The position numbers and the translations under genes are program-made. 64,000 nucleotides of DNA, taken from NCBI RefSeq assembly GCF_019703515.2, contig NC_059347.1, positions 19,490,001 through 19,554,000 of the forward strand. The letters run 5' to 3'. Each line of letters begins with the position of its first letter. Positions within the stretch are counted from its first letter, which is position 1. This document shows positions 34,371 to 46,810 of the stretch, piece by piece. The notes beneath the pieces were generated by a model. The model saw only the letters and a program-made list of their open reading frames with translations, did not search any database and was not told where the DNA came from. This stretch comes from Myxocyprinus asiaticus (lineage: Eukaryota > Chordata > Actinopteri > Cypriniformes > Catostomidae).

Positions 34371-34595
34371 GTTCCGGGACAGCTGGCCGGGTGTACCGCT
34401 TGCACATAGCGCCTTTCCCCTCCCATGCGCTTTTGACTCCCAGTCGTGTTCACAAGTTGTGGTCCCTGGATGACTTTCCTCCTTAGCCCTGTGGCACACG
34501 AGTTTGCGGAGAAACTCGCTGCCGGCCCAGTACGTGTGCTAATTAGGCCCTGTACTGAGGTAGGTGCTCCACATGTGGTGGTTCCTCATAGGTGA
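34367..34595 (+). other. Predicted 3' intron and 35-codon extension, copy 3
   Basis: Donor GTAAGT at 34,367-34,372, acceptor TTTCCTCCTTAG ending at 34,486 (120-base intron). The frame then stays open for exactly 35 codons to TGA at 34,593-34,595, the same length as in copy 1 despite many substitutions and different intron lengths. Confidence 0.55.
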
Positions 34596-35118
34596 CCCCA
34601 TGTGATATCTTCTGCTAAATCGTTCCCCTGACGGTAAACTGTGTCTTCCTTGGGCAGAGGCCCCTCTGCCCCCGGTCACCATGTTTGTAGAAACTCCTCC
34701 CCCTTCGGGTAGGACCTACCATGGGACTTCTCCACATGACGTACTTACGATAAGACTCGGTAAGCCCATGTGACATATTTCCACTCAAAATACCCCCCCC
34801 CTTCTCTGGGCGGGGTGTGGTCTCCGCGGTGTCTTGCCCTCGGGAGTGACACCCCCCCGATGTAGACATTTATGGCCCCCAGTCGGTTAACAAATTCCAC
34901 TCTTTTTGGGGAGAAAAAACAGGAAAAGAGGCCACGGCTGGGCTAGCCTGTCCCTATTTGTTGGGCAGTCAACTTGTTCCCGAAGGACCGTTCGACTCTC
35001 ATAAGAGCATTGGGGGAGGTTAGTTGATGGCCTGGTGCGCTGGCTACAAGGAACACATTTTGCCCGTTTCACACCGCCAGTCCACATAACAGTTCAGCTA
35101 GTTGTGCCGTTTTGTATA

Positions 35119-35230
35119 GGGACCCCTAGTGTCACTACATCGACACAACGTCGAGTGAGTGACAGATAGGGAACATCCTGGTTACTTTCGTAACCTCCGT
35201 TCCCTGATGGAGGGAATGAGACGTTGTGTC
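35119..35230. repeat. DIRS copy 3 internal complementary region
   Basis: Reverse complement of left end followed directly by reverse complement of right end, as in copies 1 and 2; junction GGGAA|CATCCTGG. Confidence 0.85.
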
Positions 35231-35298
35231 CCTCTTGCCACAACACTGAACTACCCGCTGTTATGGCCAGGACCTTGTCTCGGCTCCTCAGCACAAAA

Positions 35299-35493
35299 CC
35301 TGAAGAGTGGTTGCATACCAGCTCCTTTTATACCTGTATGTCCGGGGGAGTGGCATGCAAATTCCACTCGCCAATTCCCATTGGCCTTTTAAAAAAAAAA
35401 AAGGGGTGTTTGGGGCTCCCAAGAGTGACCCTAGTGTCATTACATTGACACAATGTCTCGTTCCCTCCATCAGGGAACGGAGTAACCAGGACG
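35299..35493 (-). repeat. DIRS copy 3 right inverted terminal repeat
   Basis: Minus-strand TATA and octamer retained. Outer hairpin GTTCCCT-CCATC-AGGGAAC intact; the second hairpin has lost one arm and the loop through a ~10-base deletion. Confidence 0.85.
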
Positions 35494-36302
35494 ATTTCCT
35501 GCACAGGTTTAATCCCAGTTTAAAAAAATCTATTGAATCCACTCAGCTTCAGGCAAATACTTTCACAACAAATTACAATAACACTACTTGTTCTGAAATT
35601 AAATGCAGATAAGCAGGACACACGTTTTACAACATTTTTCATCCTGTACAGGAAGAAAATGAAAAATGATGTGATGATCAAAGCATTACCATTTGCATTT
35701 TTTGTCTGATGGTATAACCACAGGCAGCCACTGAGATATGTGAAATATTCACAATCCTTATTTCCCCTGTGGGTTTTCTTTTGAAATGACACCATACTGT
35801 TTAAATCTAAGTTCCAGAGAGCATTCATTTTAAACATCCTTTTATCTACAGCAGATCTGACAAACAGCGACTATACATCAAGTATATGACAAAGTAGCCA
35901 GTGTAAAAACTGTTTTGAACAAGCTCAACTGGATGCTTGACATAAATCTTATTGCTTTCATCTGATTTAGAATCCCTGGGAAATGTCTTTATCAGTTAAT
36001 ATGAGAACAATCTCAGCCTCAGATGGCATGTCTATGGACCGCCCACAGTCCGTTTGCTGACGGTCTGATCCATAAGAGTATAAACCCACCCCTAAATGGC
36101 ATGAAAAAATAAATTGTTGGTTGCACGACATCTGTCAAATGGCCTTTTACCCAAATTATTGGCCAGAGTAAGATGCAATGGATCTTATTTACAGTAGTGT
36201 AATCTTAATTTTTGACAGGAATGACAACAAGGCTGTGAAGGACAGACTTACAGTCTCTTCAGTTGGTTAAAGTGTTTTGGATCGTTCCATTGACAAATCA
36301 TT
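35494..36302. other. Unassigned sequence between DIRS copy 3 and duplication
   Basis: AT-rich; the ORFs seen are short and featureless. Confidence 0.4.
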
Positions 36303-37050
36303 AAAAATTTTAGATATACAGTAAGTCATACCCATAGCACAAACACTGGGGGTCGAGTTATGCCGAAGTTTAGTACTTGGGGTCAGTGTTTTTGTTTAAA
36401 TCCCTAACCCTGCATATGAGCTGTAATAATAGTGATGCTTACCCAAGCGCCACTTATGAGGTGCTGCTCAGATTAAACCACCATTACACCAGAACAGTAT
36501 ATGTTGCTTAGAATGGGAATAGTGTTTTTGAATGTTACTTACAGTACCTTGCACCAGCTAAATGCCTGGTTGTGGGTAATCATTGATTGAATGTTATCGA
36601 CGAGGCTAGTACTCAATGAATCGTGTGATTATTATGGACTAATGTCTTTTAAGAGATGCAAAACAAGATGCAGGTACCTGAGCTAAAAAGGGGTGAATCA
36701 GTCATAAACAACACACAGGGTTCTATTATTAATATACTCGGTGCTCCGCAGTACTGCAGAGTCATTTGAATATAGAAGAAGAATCTCTCCAGCTGAGAGT
36801 GGTTTTGTGGCTTCCAACATTCAATCGGCAGAGAGTGTTTGAATCAAACCCTTGCTAATGTATTTAGTCTGACAATTCCTCAGCACCTTTTCTCCTTCCA
36901 GTTTCATACTTCTTGTCTATAACACAGTTGTGATCTTCACAGATTTACTCACACAGACATATACTGCACACAGCACGCTCAATACATCAGTAGTGGCAAG
37001 AAATCCATCTGTGGAAGTCCAGTCCAGGAAGGGCTGAGAGCGAATAAGAG
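36303..37050. repeat. Direct duplication, right copy
   Basis: Second copy of 30,518-31,262, same orientation. Homology ends at about 37,050 and the flanks then differ. Confidence 0.85.
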
Positions 37051-38013
37051 GATGTCCAGGTGCATGCCATTGACAAGACTGCAAGTCGATTCCTCACAAC
37101 CATGTTTTTAGCCCTGCCCAAAATCAAATATGGCACTACTATGAATAAGGTGTATAGAGCACAAAAGGTTTGGTTCCTGAAGTAAAACATCCTGTTGATT
37201 TTTATTTATTCCAATAGGGAATTGATTATTAACAATAACTTATAAACCATTAAAGACAGACCTATCATGAGCTCCAAGGTTGTTGAAGCCATCAGTCTGA
37301 GTTATTTCAACATTTAAAAAAAAAAAATAGTGTTTAATAGCAGAATGCCTAGTAAAAAAAATTACACTAGCCATGATCCCGAGGAATAACACACCACCAA
37401 TCAGAGAATCGTGGCAAACAAACTGCAACAAAAGAGCCCAGAAGCAACCGCCCACTCCTTGCCTCACTGTAAATGACACAATTGATTTAATCTCCCTACA
37501 CTCTCACACTATTTATATATTTATATTTATTTATCTGAAAATGTGCAATATACTTTTTTTTTTTTTTTTGATTATGTCATTCACAATGCTTCATGGGATT
37601 GTTTTTCAGTACCTAATTAAAGATGTTATGAACACTGTCTTGTACCTCTTTTTTTACAATTTTCAAAAACGTTTTTTTCTGTGCTACAAATCAAAGCTTG
37701 CAATGTTGTGATTCACTTGGTTCATGTCTTAGAACTTTTGAAGAATTTTATGAAATCCCTAAAGACAAAAATGCATGGAAAAAGTACTTGCCAAAACCAA
37801 GACAGCTGAAAAAGTGGGCAGGGACTATTGTGCTTTTTAGGAACCAGACCTTATGCTGTTTAGTCAAAGGTCTGGCTATGCAAGACTTATATGAGAATGA
37901 CTAAAAGCAATTAATACCTCAAATATTTGAACATCCACTAACAAAAAAAGTACCAAAAAGTACCATGGTACTACCATGTTTTTTTGAACATGTATGTACC
38001 TTTGAAGTACCTT
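37051..38013. other. Intron-like sequence without a gene
   Basis: T homopolymer at 37,552-37,569; 'taccatggta' palindromes near 37,950-37,975 typical of a dispersed fish repeat. No coding evidence. Confidence 0.45.
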
Positions 38014-38795
38014 CACTGTAAAAAAAAAAAAAAAAAGAAAAAAGTAAAAAAATACAGTAACCGTGTTTCAGGCTTTACGTGATGTAATTTTGATGCCTGC
38101 ATATTTTATGGTTTATTACCATTCATAGTATTAAATTATATAAACTTGATACATTAAACTTCTGAAACTGTAAAACTCTGCTTTTCACTTTATATTGCAT
38201 TGTTAGCCACTGTAGTAACTACAGAAGGGCACATGATGACATGAAGTTCATCAATAGTCGCATTTCCAAGAGCAATGACCAATAAACATGTAGAGAATGG
38301 CTCAGTGTCACTCACACAAACACTAAACACCATCAGAGTAACACATGTGAAATTAAAATAATGCAATAACCATTAACTAAATCATATCAAATATAACACA
38401 GAACACCCCAAAGTACATATCTGATATTAAAAATAAAAAACAAAACAATTCCCATAAAATATAATGAAATGTAATGGGTCACGCAGGGAATTCTGGGAAT
38501 GCCTGATTATTGTTTTTTTACCTTAATTTTAACAATAATTTATCATAAAATGTACATGTACTCTCTTGTTAAACATAATAAAATTTTTTACCGTTAATTA
38601 TATGGTAAGATCATACTTCTTAAATCTAAAAAATTTATTTTATGACATTTTACCATAAAATTACATGCATTTTAATATATATTATAATTTTTACTATATA
38701 TTTTAACGTAACTACCCGTTAACCAATTAACGTTTTTTTTACTCTAGCATTTTTACACTCTTTTAGCGTTAAAATTACGAAAAAATTTTACAGTG
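38014..38795. mobile_element. MITE, CACTGTAAAAAA / TTTTACAGTG ends
   Basis: Termini CACTGTAAAAAAAA and TTTTACAGTG are inverted. The segment 38,490-38,795 is closely related to the MITE at 4,715-5,077. The left ~450 bases are not shared with that copy and may be an insertion or a longer form. Confidence 0.6.
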
Positions 38796-39810
38796 TTGGG
38801 GTATCATGTAAATAACATTGTACATAAAAAATATCATTCAGTACCATATATATCAAAGTAGCATGGCCTTAACCTTAAAAACATAGCCATAACCTTTTAA
38901 AATCTGGAGTGACTATTTGCACTAGGTGTATATAGCTCCTGCCACACAGTGCAGCTATTTGCACTCAAATAGTCTGGTGGAAATGCTGAAATTAAAGACA
39001 AACTGCACCCTTATATGTCACTGCAATGGCATGGGGTTTAAAGACATACATATGTGTTTTTATCATACAGACGGACCCAGGTTCAATTCCCCTTTTTGCC
39101 CCAGTTTTTCCCATCCTGTTTCCTGTCTATCCTCTTAATATTTCTTACTACTAATAATAATAAATAAAAATGAATATAAAGATTGATTTCCTGGCAGTGA
39201 TTTGGACACTGTGAAGGTCGGGGAGTTGATAGAAAGATTTGATCCGGTTAAAATAAACAATCATTTTGCAATAATTTTAGTAATATTCTAGTACCACGTT
39301 TTTTTGTTTTGCAGAAGCCATAGTTTTAATGTAATTAACCATGGTATTAATAATGCAGTAACCATGTTTTAAATTTGTGGTTCCTATTACTTTACTACAA
39401 AATACCATGGTGATATTATGGTTACTGCAATAAAACCATGGTTAATTTTTGTAAAGGAAGGTTATGGTTAGGTTTAGGGGGTAAGGGTTGGTGTAGGGTG
39501 TCTGTGGGACTCTACAAAAACACAATAAACACACTGCAGTGATGCCCATATATTGTATATTTAATTAGGTGTGCACCATTTGCACAATGCAAAGAAGATG
39601 CTTTTGGTTGCTATTTTCACTTAGTTTAAATAGCCTCTGCCTTTAAAATCATTACTGTCTCAATGTGCCTCCCTAGTACTTCTTGTAATGGTCGAGTTCC
39701 CTTACTTTTTTTGCAGAGCAAATTATTTTAGCTCACCTGCTAAAAGTAACCATGCCCTTAGCAGTGTACCTGTTTGAAGGTCTTGCTGACTGTGTCAGAT
39801 ATCAGGCCAA
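38796..39810. other. Repeat fragments, no gene
   Basis: 39,060-39,180 looks like the 3' part of a tRNA-derived SINE: a B-box-like GGTTCAATTCCCC followed by 'tttcctgtctatcctctt' and an AATAATAAATAAA tail. 39,290-39,450 is rich in ACCATGGTATT-type palindromes. Confidence 0.5.
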
Positions 39811-39950
39811 GTGTAACCGGTCCTGCACGACCTGCTCCGAGTGGGATTTGAACCGGGGTCTCCAGCATGCTAGCAAGGAGGCTAAAGGCTACAGCCCCTA
39901 GCATCGGTCGCTAGTGCGCCTTTTAAGGCCAGGGGAGTGAGGTTTACACG
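39811..39950 (-). mobile_element. tRNA-like short element (possible SINE)
   Basis: On the minus strand the sequence contains a perfect polymerase III B-box-like motif GGTTCAAATCC (39,844-39,854) ahead of a CACTCGGAGCAGG stem-like end, and is bounded by GTGTAA and TTACAC. A tRNA-derived SINE fragment is the best guess; no intact cloverleaf was recognised. Confidence 0.4.
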
Positions 39951-40820
39951 CTGCACAGCTACCTACCAGCTGGCTACTGTTACAAAAGCATCTGCAGTCC
40001 TTGTGTTCTTGGCATGTCCAAGTAAACATTTGCTTTTATTATTTGTTTCTCTTGTCAGAGCCATGCACTCAATGTTAACCATGCTAATGCATAGGCTACA
40101 GGCACAGCTCCAATATCTGTGAGGCATCAGCTGATTTCAGGGCATGGGAAGCTGGTCCCTCAAACTGAAATGTTATCACTTTCCCTTACAAGACTACAGT
40201 GACTAAGACAATCAGATAAGCATCTCTGTAATGCAGAGAGAAAGCTCTCTCTCTATAAGCCACCTGTGAGATTGAGCCAGCGCTATCGGACACACTCTGT
40301 TACACATGTTTGCACAGAGATGGACAGATATGAGCTGTTGGTATGGAGAGAACTGCTTGCAGTAGTCCAGGGGCCAGTGAATGAGCACAGGTTTGGACTC
40401 AAGTGAACTGATTGACATGACGAGTTATGCGCTTAAGTTTAATACTTACAGTAGGATTATTGTCTGCATCCCAAAGTATGAGCAATAGTAATAGTGATTT
40501 TCCTTAGTAAGCACCATTAATAAACTGAAAAATAAAGACTAATTAAATGAAAAACACGAGTACAAGACTGAGGCTTGAGCGGAACAAAAGAAGATGAGTT
40601 CCAACAGCATTAGATCAAAGAACCACGTCTGCTGATTTGATGTGTGGTGCAGATTAAAAGCTGAGCTTCTTCCTGGAATGCATGACAATAGCCCATCATG
40701 TGAAGAGACCTCTTTATCCTCTCTTTCAGCTCTTAATCAAGACAGAAGAGATCCTGTCATCCTCTGTCAGTGTATCCCTGCAATAAGATTGCAGGCTACA
40801 CCACTTTTAGACACACATAA

Positions 40821-40858
<38 letters not shown>

Positions 40859-41416
40859 TTGCACAATCACTGATGGGACTGGATGGCTGGCCTAATTTCC
40901 CTGAAAATTGGAGCTTATTCACCTTATTCAGCCTCCCCCCTTTTCAGCGCTCCGCTCTTCTGAATTTTGTCATCTAACTTCCTGTTTGCATTGAAGCTAC
41001 TAAGAAGAGTCAATCAAAATGGATTACGTGTGGGAGCACAGAAAATATTTTTCACCAAGAGTTGATGGTGTTAGTCTTTTACTATTTGAAAATGCTCATG
41101 TGGTGTTTTTTCTGTCACTGTAAATGTTCATTTTCTGACACCGGTGGAGGTAAACTGGACCTGACAGATCACATTCAGACAGCTATTACACACTGCACTT
41201 TTTCATGATACAAGCATTTCATTTTTATTAATTTGTTAATCATTTGTGTTAAAATGTGTAGTTGACATTAAATTTCAAAACTTGTATTATTTTACATGCA
41301 AGTTCATTACATAAAGGAAATATACATTTTAAAATTTGTCACCCCACATTTTTAAGAGTCTTAAATGTGATTAAAATGGTTCTAAATGCAATATAAAATA
41401 AAACATACACTTTTAC

Positions 41417-41418
<2 letters not shown>
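39951..41418. other. Intron-like sequence without a gene
   Basis: Contains a (CA)n microsatellite at 40,821-40,855. No coding evidence. Confidence 0.5.
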
Positions 41419-41470
<52 letters not shown>

Positions 41471-41735
41471 TTGGGTGGTTTACAAGGACATTTCTTAGGT
41501 TACAAAATGGTAATTACAAGGGTATTATGCTATAAATGTGGTTTATGAGGAAATTTCTGGTGTCCTCAATTTGAATCGTTTAAAAAACATGCTAAACGAT
41601 GTTTTATTGAAAATGTAAAATGGCAGAACATTTTCTGTGAGGGTTAGGTTTAGGGGTAGGGTTAGGGGATATAATCTATAGTTCATAAAGTATAAAAATC
41701 ATTATGTCTATAGAGAGTACTCAGCCGCACCAACA

Positions 41736-41798
<63 letters not shown>
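41419..41798. repeat. Two (GT)n tracts flanking a dispersed repeat with telomere-like GGTTAG
   Basis: GT runs at 41,419-41,463 and 41,736-41,797 enclose about 270 bases with 'gagggttaggtttaggggta', a repeat core that also appears near 18,815 and 39,463. Confidence 0.7.
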
Positions 41799-41799
<1 letters not shown>

Positions 41800-44201
41800 A
41801 ATTGTTGCACCCATTCACCCATTCGGGTTTAGCACTCAAAAAATCTGCTCACGAGTGAATGACATGAGAAGATGGTCAGAGGTGTCTTACAGAGATATTT
41901 TTAATGACTTTGTGTTGTCTCTTGGAGTTTCAGAGGCACAGCTTGAAGGTAGGATCTTGTGTATTTATGAATGAAATACTATTGTTTTAGAATCTCCCTG
42001 CTCTGCTTCCAGTTGTTATGACATCCCCTGAACACTTTAAAATACTCATGATACATTTTGACATCTCTATAACCTGTAAATCCACTTTGATAGCTAATTA
42101 CACATTGACATCAACACCACAGAAATCTATATAGAATATGCTAGACCGGAAGATCAAAGACAAAATTCTTAAGATGGCTGCGTGCTGGATACTCTGGCGC
42201 ATAAGGTGAATACAGAATACAGCCTGACAAGCTGTTTTTTTTTTACAAATCATTTCACTCTCACAGACCATCAATGTCCTGTAAAAAGGCCAATATAAAC
42301 CCCAGTTACCACAACAACATCTTCTGAGAAAGCCTTTCTCACATTGCTCTTGTTAAAATATCAAATGTAACTATATTCAGATTGTCAAAGCAAGAAGAGC
42401 AAAGATTCACAATGAAAAATGATATTGTTTTTGGTACGGATTGCCAATGATGTTAATTTTCTCAATCTCTTATTTTTGACTAAAGCTAAAAAAGAAAGGA
42501 AAAAATATAGGTGCTGTTTAGCAGCTGGACCTCAGAAATAAGATAATATTTCATTGTGCCAGAGAGAGAAAGAGATAAAGAGCTCAGTGAGACTTTAGGA
42601 GCTGATTATAGCTGATAAAGCTCCAGGACTGATCGCTTTCTTCCAGCTTCCAGCCCTCCAGTCTCGTTAGCAGCTCCTCTGAACACCATTCGCGATTATT
42701 TCATTAGATATTGCTAAACATATTTAAATGTTACATTGCAAAAAAAATAACTACAAAATAAAATAATAAATAAATAAATAAAAAGTATTTCTTGTCTTCT
42801 TTTCAAGTAAAAATTTCTAAGCAATCTTAAAATAATATATATTTACTTGAGAAGCATTCATAAAATTTAAAGGGATAGTTCACCCAAAACTAATAATTCT
42901 GTCATAATTTGCGTTCCCTTGTGTTTTTCCAAACCCGTTTTCACATTAATTGTATGAGAAAAGAGATGCAAAACATTCTTCCTCAGTCACCACATTTCCT
43001 TTTGAGTCCCATGGAGGAAAGAAAGTCATGTATTATATAATCTAACAAAAAGTTTGAGGTTTATGCTGAAAAATGAAAAAAAATAAAATAAAATAAAACT
43101 ATTTGGCAAGGGGTTTATAAAAATAAAAGAAAAAAATAAATAAAAGCTACTCAATAGTTTCTTTTGGGCAAACCACACTAGTTTGTGTTGTGCATAGTTA
43201 CAGATATTATAGTTGTAAATATTTTCATTTTCAATTTCTCTGAGAAATGCCAAATACTGCTGCTGCTCATCATCAACTACAAACGATTTGTTGTTGTTGT
43301 TTTCAGTAAAACTCAAATGCCAGTTAGATATTTTGTGTTTTCCCTCACAAGCATCTGTCACTTCAACCAACACATTACATATGTGATCTTAGCTCAGCCT
43401 GTTGCGGCACCTCAGTCTGTTTTATAGAGACAACCACCTCGATCATCAGGAAGAAATTAGACGAGCACTGAGCAATGCAATCTTATTGGCTGCCTGGCCC
43501 GTCCGCTCCATTTGAGGTCAGCCCAGACATTCCAATGGATAATCTTTTCCATCCCTCCACTCTCTTGACTCTCTCTCTTTCTCTCCCACACTCGCTCACT
43601 TTCTCTCAAAGAGAAACTACAGCACAAGGCTGGCTTTGTGTAGCCTCTTCGCAAGTTTTTTCTTGCTCAATCTGTGTGTGTTTAAGTGAACTGAATGGAG
43701 GGCATGAGAGGCACAGATTATCTCTCTTCCCTGCTGGAAAAAAAAAAGCATCTTCAACCAGCCTAAACTGGTTTGCTGGTCTTAGCTGGCCTCCCAACCT
43801 AATCAGTATGGTCTGTAGTCTGGCTTTACAGGGGCTTTGGGAACATTTTAGCTGGTCAGGCTGGGATCCACAAACCACCTTAGGCTGGTTTAAGCTGTTT
43901 TGTTTGTTTCCCAATGCATCCTACACCTTTCAGTATAGTTATTTTCTATACCAAGCTAGAAATATGAAACCCCAGAATTAGGGCCATCACCACATCACAA
44001 ACGTTCCGTTGACTAGCTGAGCTATGTTTGCCTCTGGAGGTTCGCCCACTTTTCCCAGCATCTCTTTCTTTGTTCTGCTACCTCTCTCTGAACTTGCAAC
44101 AAAAGGCTGTAATTTGGCGGACACAAACCAGAGAAAAAGAACGATATTATAGCATTCTCTCATACTTAAAAAAACGATGCTTGGATTAACAGGATCATGT
44201 T
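41799..44201. other. Intron-like sequence with MITE fragments
   Basis: 42,735-42,850: A/AAT-rich arm of the 'TACACTGCAAAAA' family. 42,867-43,035: left part of the 'TTAAAGGGATAGTTCACCC' MITE, with a TTAA at its edge. 43,730-43,910: repeat built on 'agcctaaactggtt / taggctggttta'. 43,475-43,730 is pyrimidine-rich. No coding evidence. Confidence 0.5.
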
Positions 44202-45208
44202 TACACTACAAAAACACTTTCTTAATCAGTATTTTTGTCTTGTTTTCCATAAAAAATACTGAAACATACTTAAAACTGATAAATATACTTGATAAGCAAA
44301 TGACATGAGATAGACTTTTCAAGTAATTTTTTCTTACCCTATTGACAAATTGTTTTTCTTGTTTTAACACATAAATCTAACCAAATTTAGATAGGTTTAT
44401 GCTTAAAACAAGGATAAACCATTCAAGATACTGTACCTATAGAATATTCTCTGAAAGCTAACCTTTTCATCTTACACAATCATGCTTTTGAAGAAAATGT
44501 GTCTTGTTTTAAGGATATTTTTACGGTGGTCCAGGGGTGCACAACACAAAAAAATTAGCAAAGCAAATAAAAGCTGAAAACACAACGGAAGTCAGAACAT
44601 AACGGAAAAGCCACAGCACAACGGATATAAGCTACAACACAACAGAATTAAATGACAACACAACAAAATTGTCAGAAAATAAACATTTATAAAAATGCTA
44701 TACTTATTTTTGCTGAAGTGCTCTGGACAATGCGCACCTGGTTGGGTTTCTAGCAGAACTCTACTGCTAGAACTCCACATAACATTATCAACATTTCCAA
44801 AGGTAGCAAATCAGTATATATTCAAAGGGACATTTCTAGCATACATGGGGACTGTTCTGTTTAGATCTCCATGATGGAAACACATTACGTGTTGTGAGTG
44901 ACTTGCAGTGCCACCAGCATCTCTCTGCTTCTTCTGAGCAGTCTCGTGATCTTGCATGCATTAAGTCACACTGCCACACGACTTAAAATACAGTGTTTTA
45001 AAAAATATTTATTTTCAGTTCATTCCATTGTGTTGTATTGTGGCTTTATTTCGCTGTGCTGTCCCTTAATTTAATTGTTCTGTGGCTTATTTATGTTGTG
45101 TTTTCAGCTTTTATTTGCATTGCCAATTTGGTTATGTTGTGCATGAAGGTATATTTACTGGAAAACAAGACAAAAATACTGATTAAGAAAATGCTTTTTT
45201 GCAGTGTG
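44202..45208. mobile_element. Fold-back MITE (outer layer of a nested pair)
   Basis: Left end TACACTACAAAAACAC...CTTAATCAGTATTTTTGTC and the reverse complement of the right end CACACTGCAAAAAAGC...CTTAATCAGTATTTTTGTC match over about 45 bp. The element is interrupted at 44,525-45,150 by a second transposon. Confidence 0.75.
44525..45150. mobile_element. hAT-like non-autonomous transposon nested in the MITE
   Basis: Flanked by ATTTTTAC (44,517-44,524) and ATATTTAC (45,151-45,158), an 8-base target duplication with one difference. Left terminal GGGGTGCACAACAC... and right ...GTTGTGCATGAAGG are inverted, with subterminal arms continuing (AATAAAAGCTGAAAACACAAC and its complement). Eight-base duplications suggest hAT. 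No transposase. Confidence 0.65.
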
Positions 45209-45776
45209 CCAGCTGTAGAAATGCCAGCTAATGTGAACTACTGGGATGGTTGTTTTGAATCAACCCACACATCTCCTCATAATCCTGAAGCACAATATTT
45301 ACATATGTCATTGTGTTAAATGTCTGAGATACACATCCTCGACAAAACACATTATTGAGCGATAGCGCTGAAGACTAAAGACAAAAGTTAATTCGATAGA
45401 CAACAAACTAACATCATATACAGTATATCTCTGAAAGTGACAATTCACTTTGAAAAAGCTCCAAGCCTAAGGAAGTACAAACTTACTATACAGCAGATGA
45501 AAACCAACTGAAAACAAAGAGACATACAGCATGTGAATACATCATGTTGAGACATCACATCCAGGAATTAGACCGGTGAAACTTGTCCATTAAAACAGGG
45601 GCCAGGGGAGAATTCTTCTAGAAGGACTTTGTTCTAACATGTTTGCACCAGAAGCTATTTCCCACAAGTGAAACTGTATCTTGTGTTCTTAAACATACAC
45701 AGAAATGTCAGGACAAGATATCTTACTTAGAAGGAAGATTGATTTTGCCCAACTGTTTAAAATCAACCACACAGTG

Positions 45777-46226
45777 AGTGTTGGGTGAATTGCTCAAAAA
45801 TAGTAATCCACTACAGATTCCTAATTACTTATCTAAAATGTTAATCAAATTGCGCTACTCATTACTTTTTGTCTGTTTATGTGTGTGAGTGTACCTAAGA
45901 TGCGCTTCTCTGCTCTGATTTACATTTCACAGTAACATGTTTGTTTCACGTAGGGTGCTTTATTTCGTTCAGGAGAAAAAAGTTTGGCTTCTTCCATTGT
46001 ATAAATGAGGATTTACAATGAATAGTTATGGGGCACATGCAGCTTTAAAAAAAAATGCAAACATACTTACATATAAATATAAATGTTTTTTACTATTCTC
46101 CATGTAAACAACATTATTTTAGAAATAAATGTAACCCAAGTACAATGTAATTGTAATCATTAACTGTAATGTGATTAATTAGATTATAGTAACTAATTAC
46201 TTTGTAAGTTACTACACCCAAAACAC
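45777..46226. mobile_element. MITE, 'GTGTTGGGT...ACCCAAAACAC' ends
   Basis: Ends GTGTTGGGTGAATTGCTC and, reverse-complemented, GTGTTTTGGGTGTAGTAACTT, followed by arms of 'attacttt/gtaatc' repeats. Related arms are at 1,840-1,965 and 6,290-6,425. Confidence 0.6.
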
Positions 46227-46362
46227 AATTTGAAAACAGATGGCTTACAGCTAAATTTAAAAACCTTCTCAGCACTTTGGGACTGACCTAATTTATTTAT
46301 GTAGCAAAACATAGGTGCTCTGTGTTTGTGCACATGTGAGTGAGTGTATGCTTGTTTTATAC

Positions 46363-46494
46363 CTGTGGATATCCTGCGCTGTTGCAGTGGGTACGCATCC
46401 GTGAAGCCAGAGCAGCCACTGGGCGAACTGCCAACATCGCCCGGCCGGCTCCGCAAACACGGCGGCGCTACTGAGCATGGATTTTTGAGGAGCC
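46363..46494 (-). other. Candidate upstream exon (rxra alternative or 5' exon)
   Basis: On the minus strand, a 132-base segment is bounded by an acceptor-like CACACACAG (AG at 46,495-46,496) and a donor ATCCACAG|GTATAA (GT at 46,361-46,362). It holds about 11 CpG dinucleotides in a CpG-poor region. Two of the three frames are open throughout. One of them, ending with one leftover base, has the phase needed to join the rxra exon at 18,050. I do not recognise the encoded peptide, so a noncoding first exon or a chance island are both possible. Confidence 0.3.
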
Positions 46495-46810
46495 CTGTGT
46501 GTGTGACACAAGAGAAGTGGGTGAGAGTCACTTACTTCCTATGCAAAAATACTTCACATTGATTTGCACTGTAAGGTGTGATATTGTGCCAGATGAGGAT
46601 CCAAAAGTAAAAAACTACACTTGTGGAACCATTTTTTGTGCAATGGTTTCACATCTCTGAAGAATTTAATAAACTTATTGAGCTGTTAAGACAATTTAAT
46701 TGCTCAGAGTTCAGAGCTTGCTCATTTACAGCTCAGGACAAATAATACTGTAGATATTTCATTTTACTATCAACTTTGTATCAGATGTTTCTTTAGATAA
46801 ATTAAGATTA

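Larger units (their letters stand above)
31827..35493 (+). mobile_element. DIRS retrotransposon copy 3, four internal deletions
   Basis: Both outer ends are present (GTTCCCTATCTG at 31,827; CCAGGACG to 35,493). Deletions relative to copy 1 remove: most of the left repeat and the gag start (join at about 31,890); a gag segment (join at about 32,380); gag end to mid-RT (join at about 32,612); and RNase H to mid-recombinase (join at about 33,568). The left promoter is gone. Internal complementary region and right repeat are retained. Confidence 0.9.

Noticed and set aside
43475..43981. 168-codon frame at 43.5-44.0 kb
   Set aside because: It runs through a pyrimidine-rich tract and a dispersed repeat; no homology recognised.
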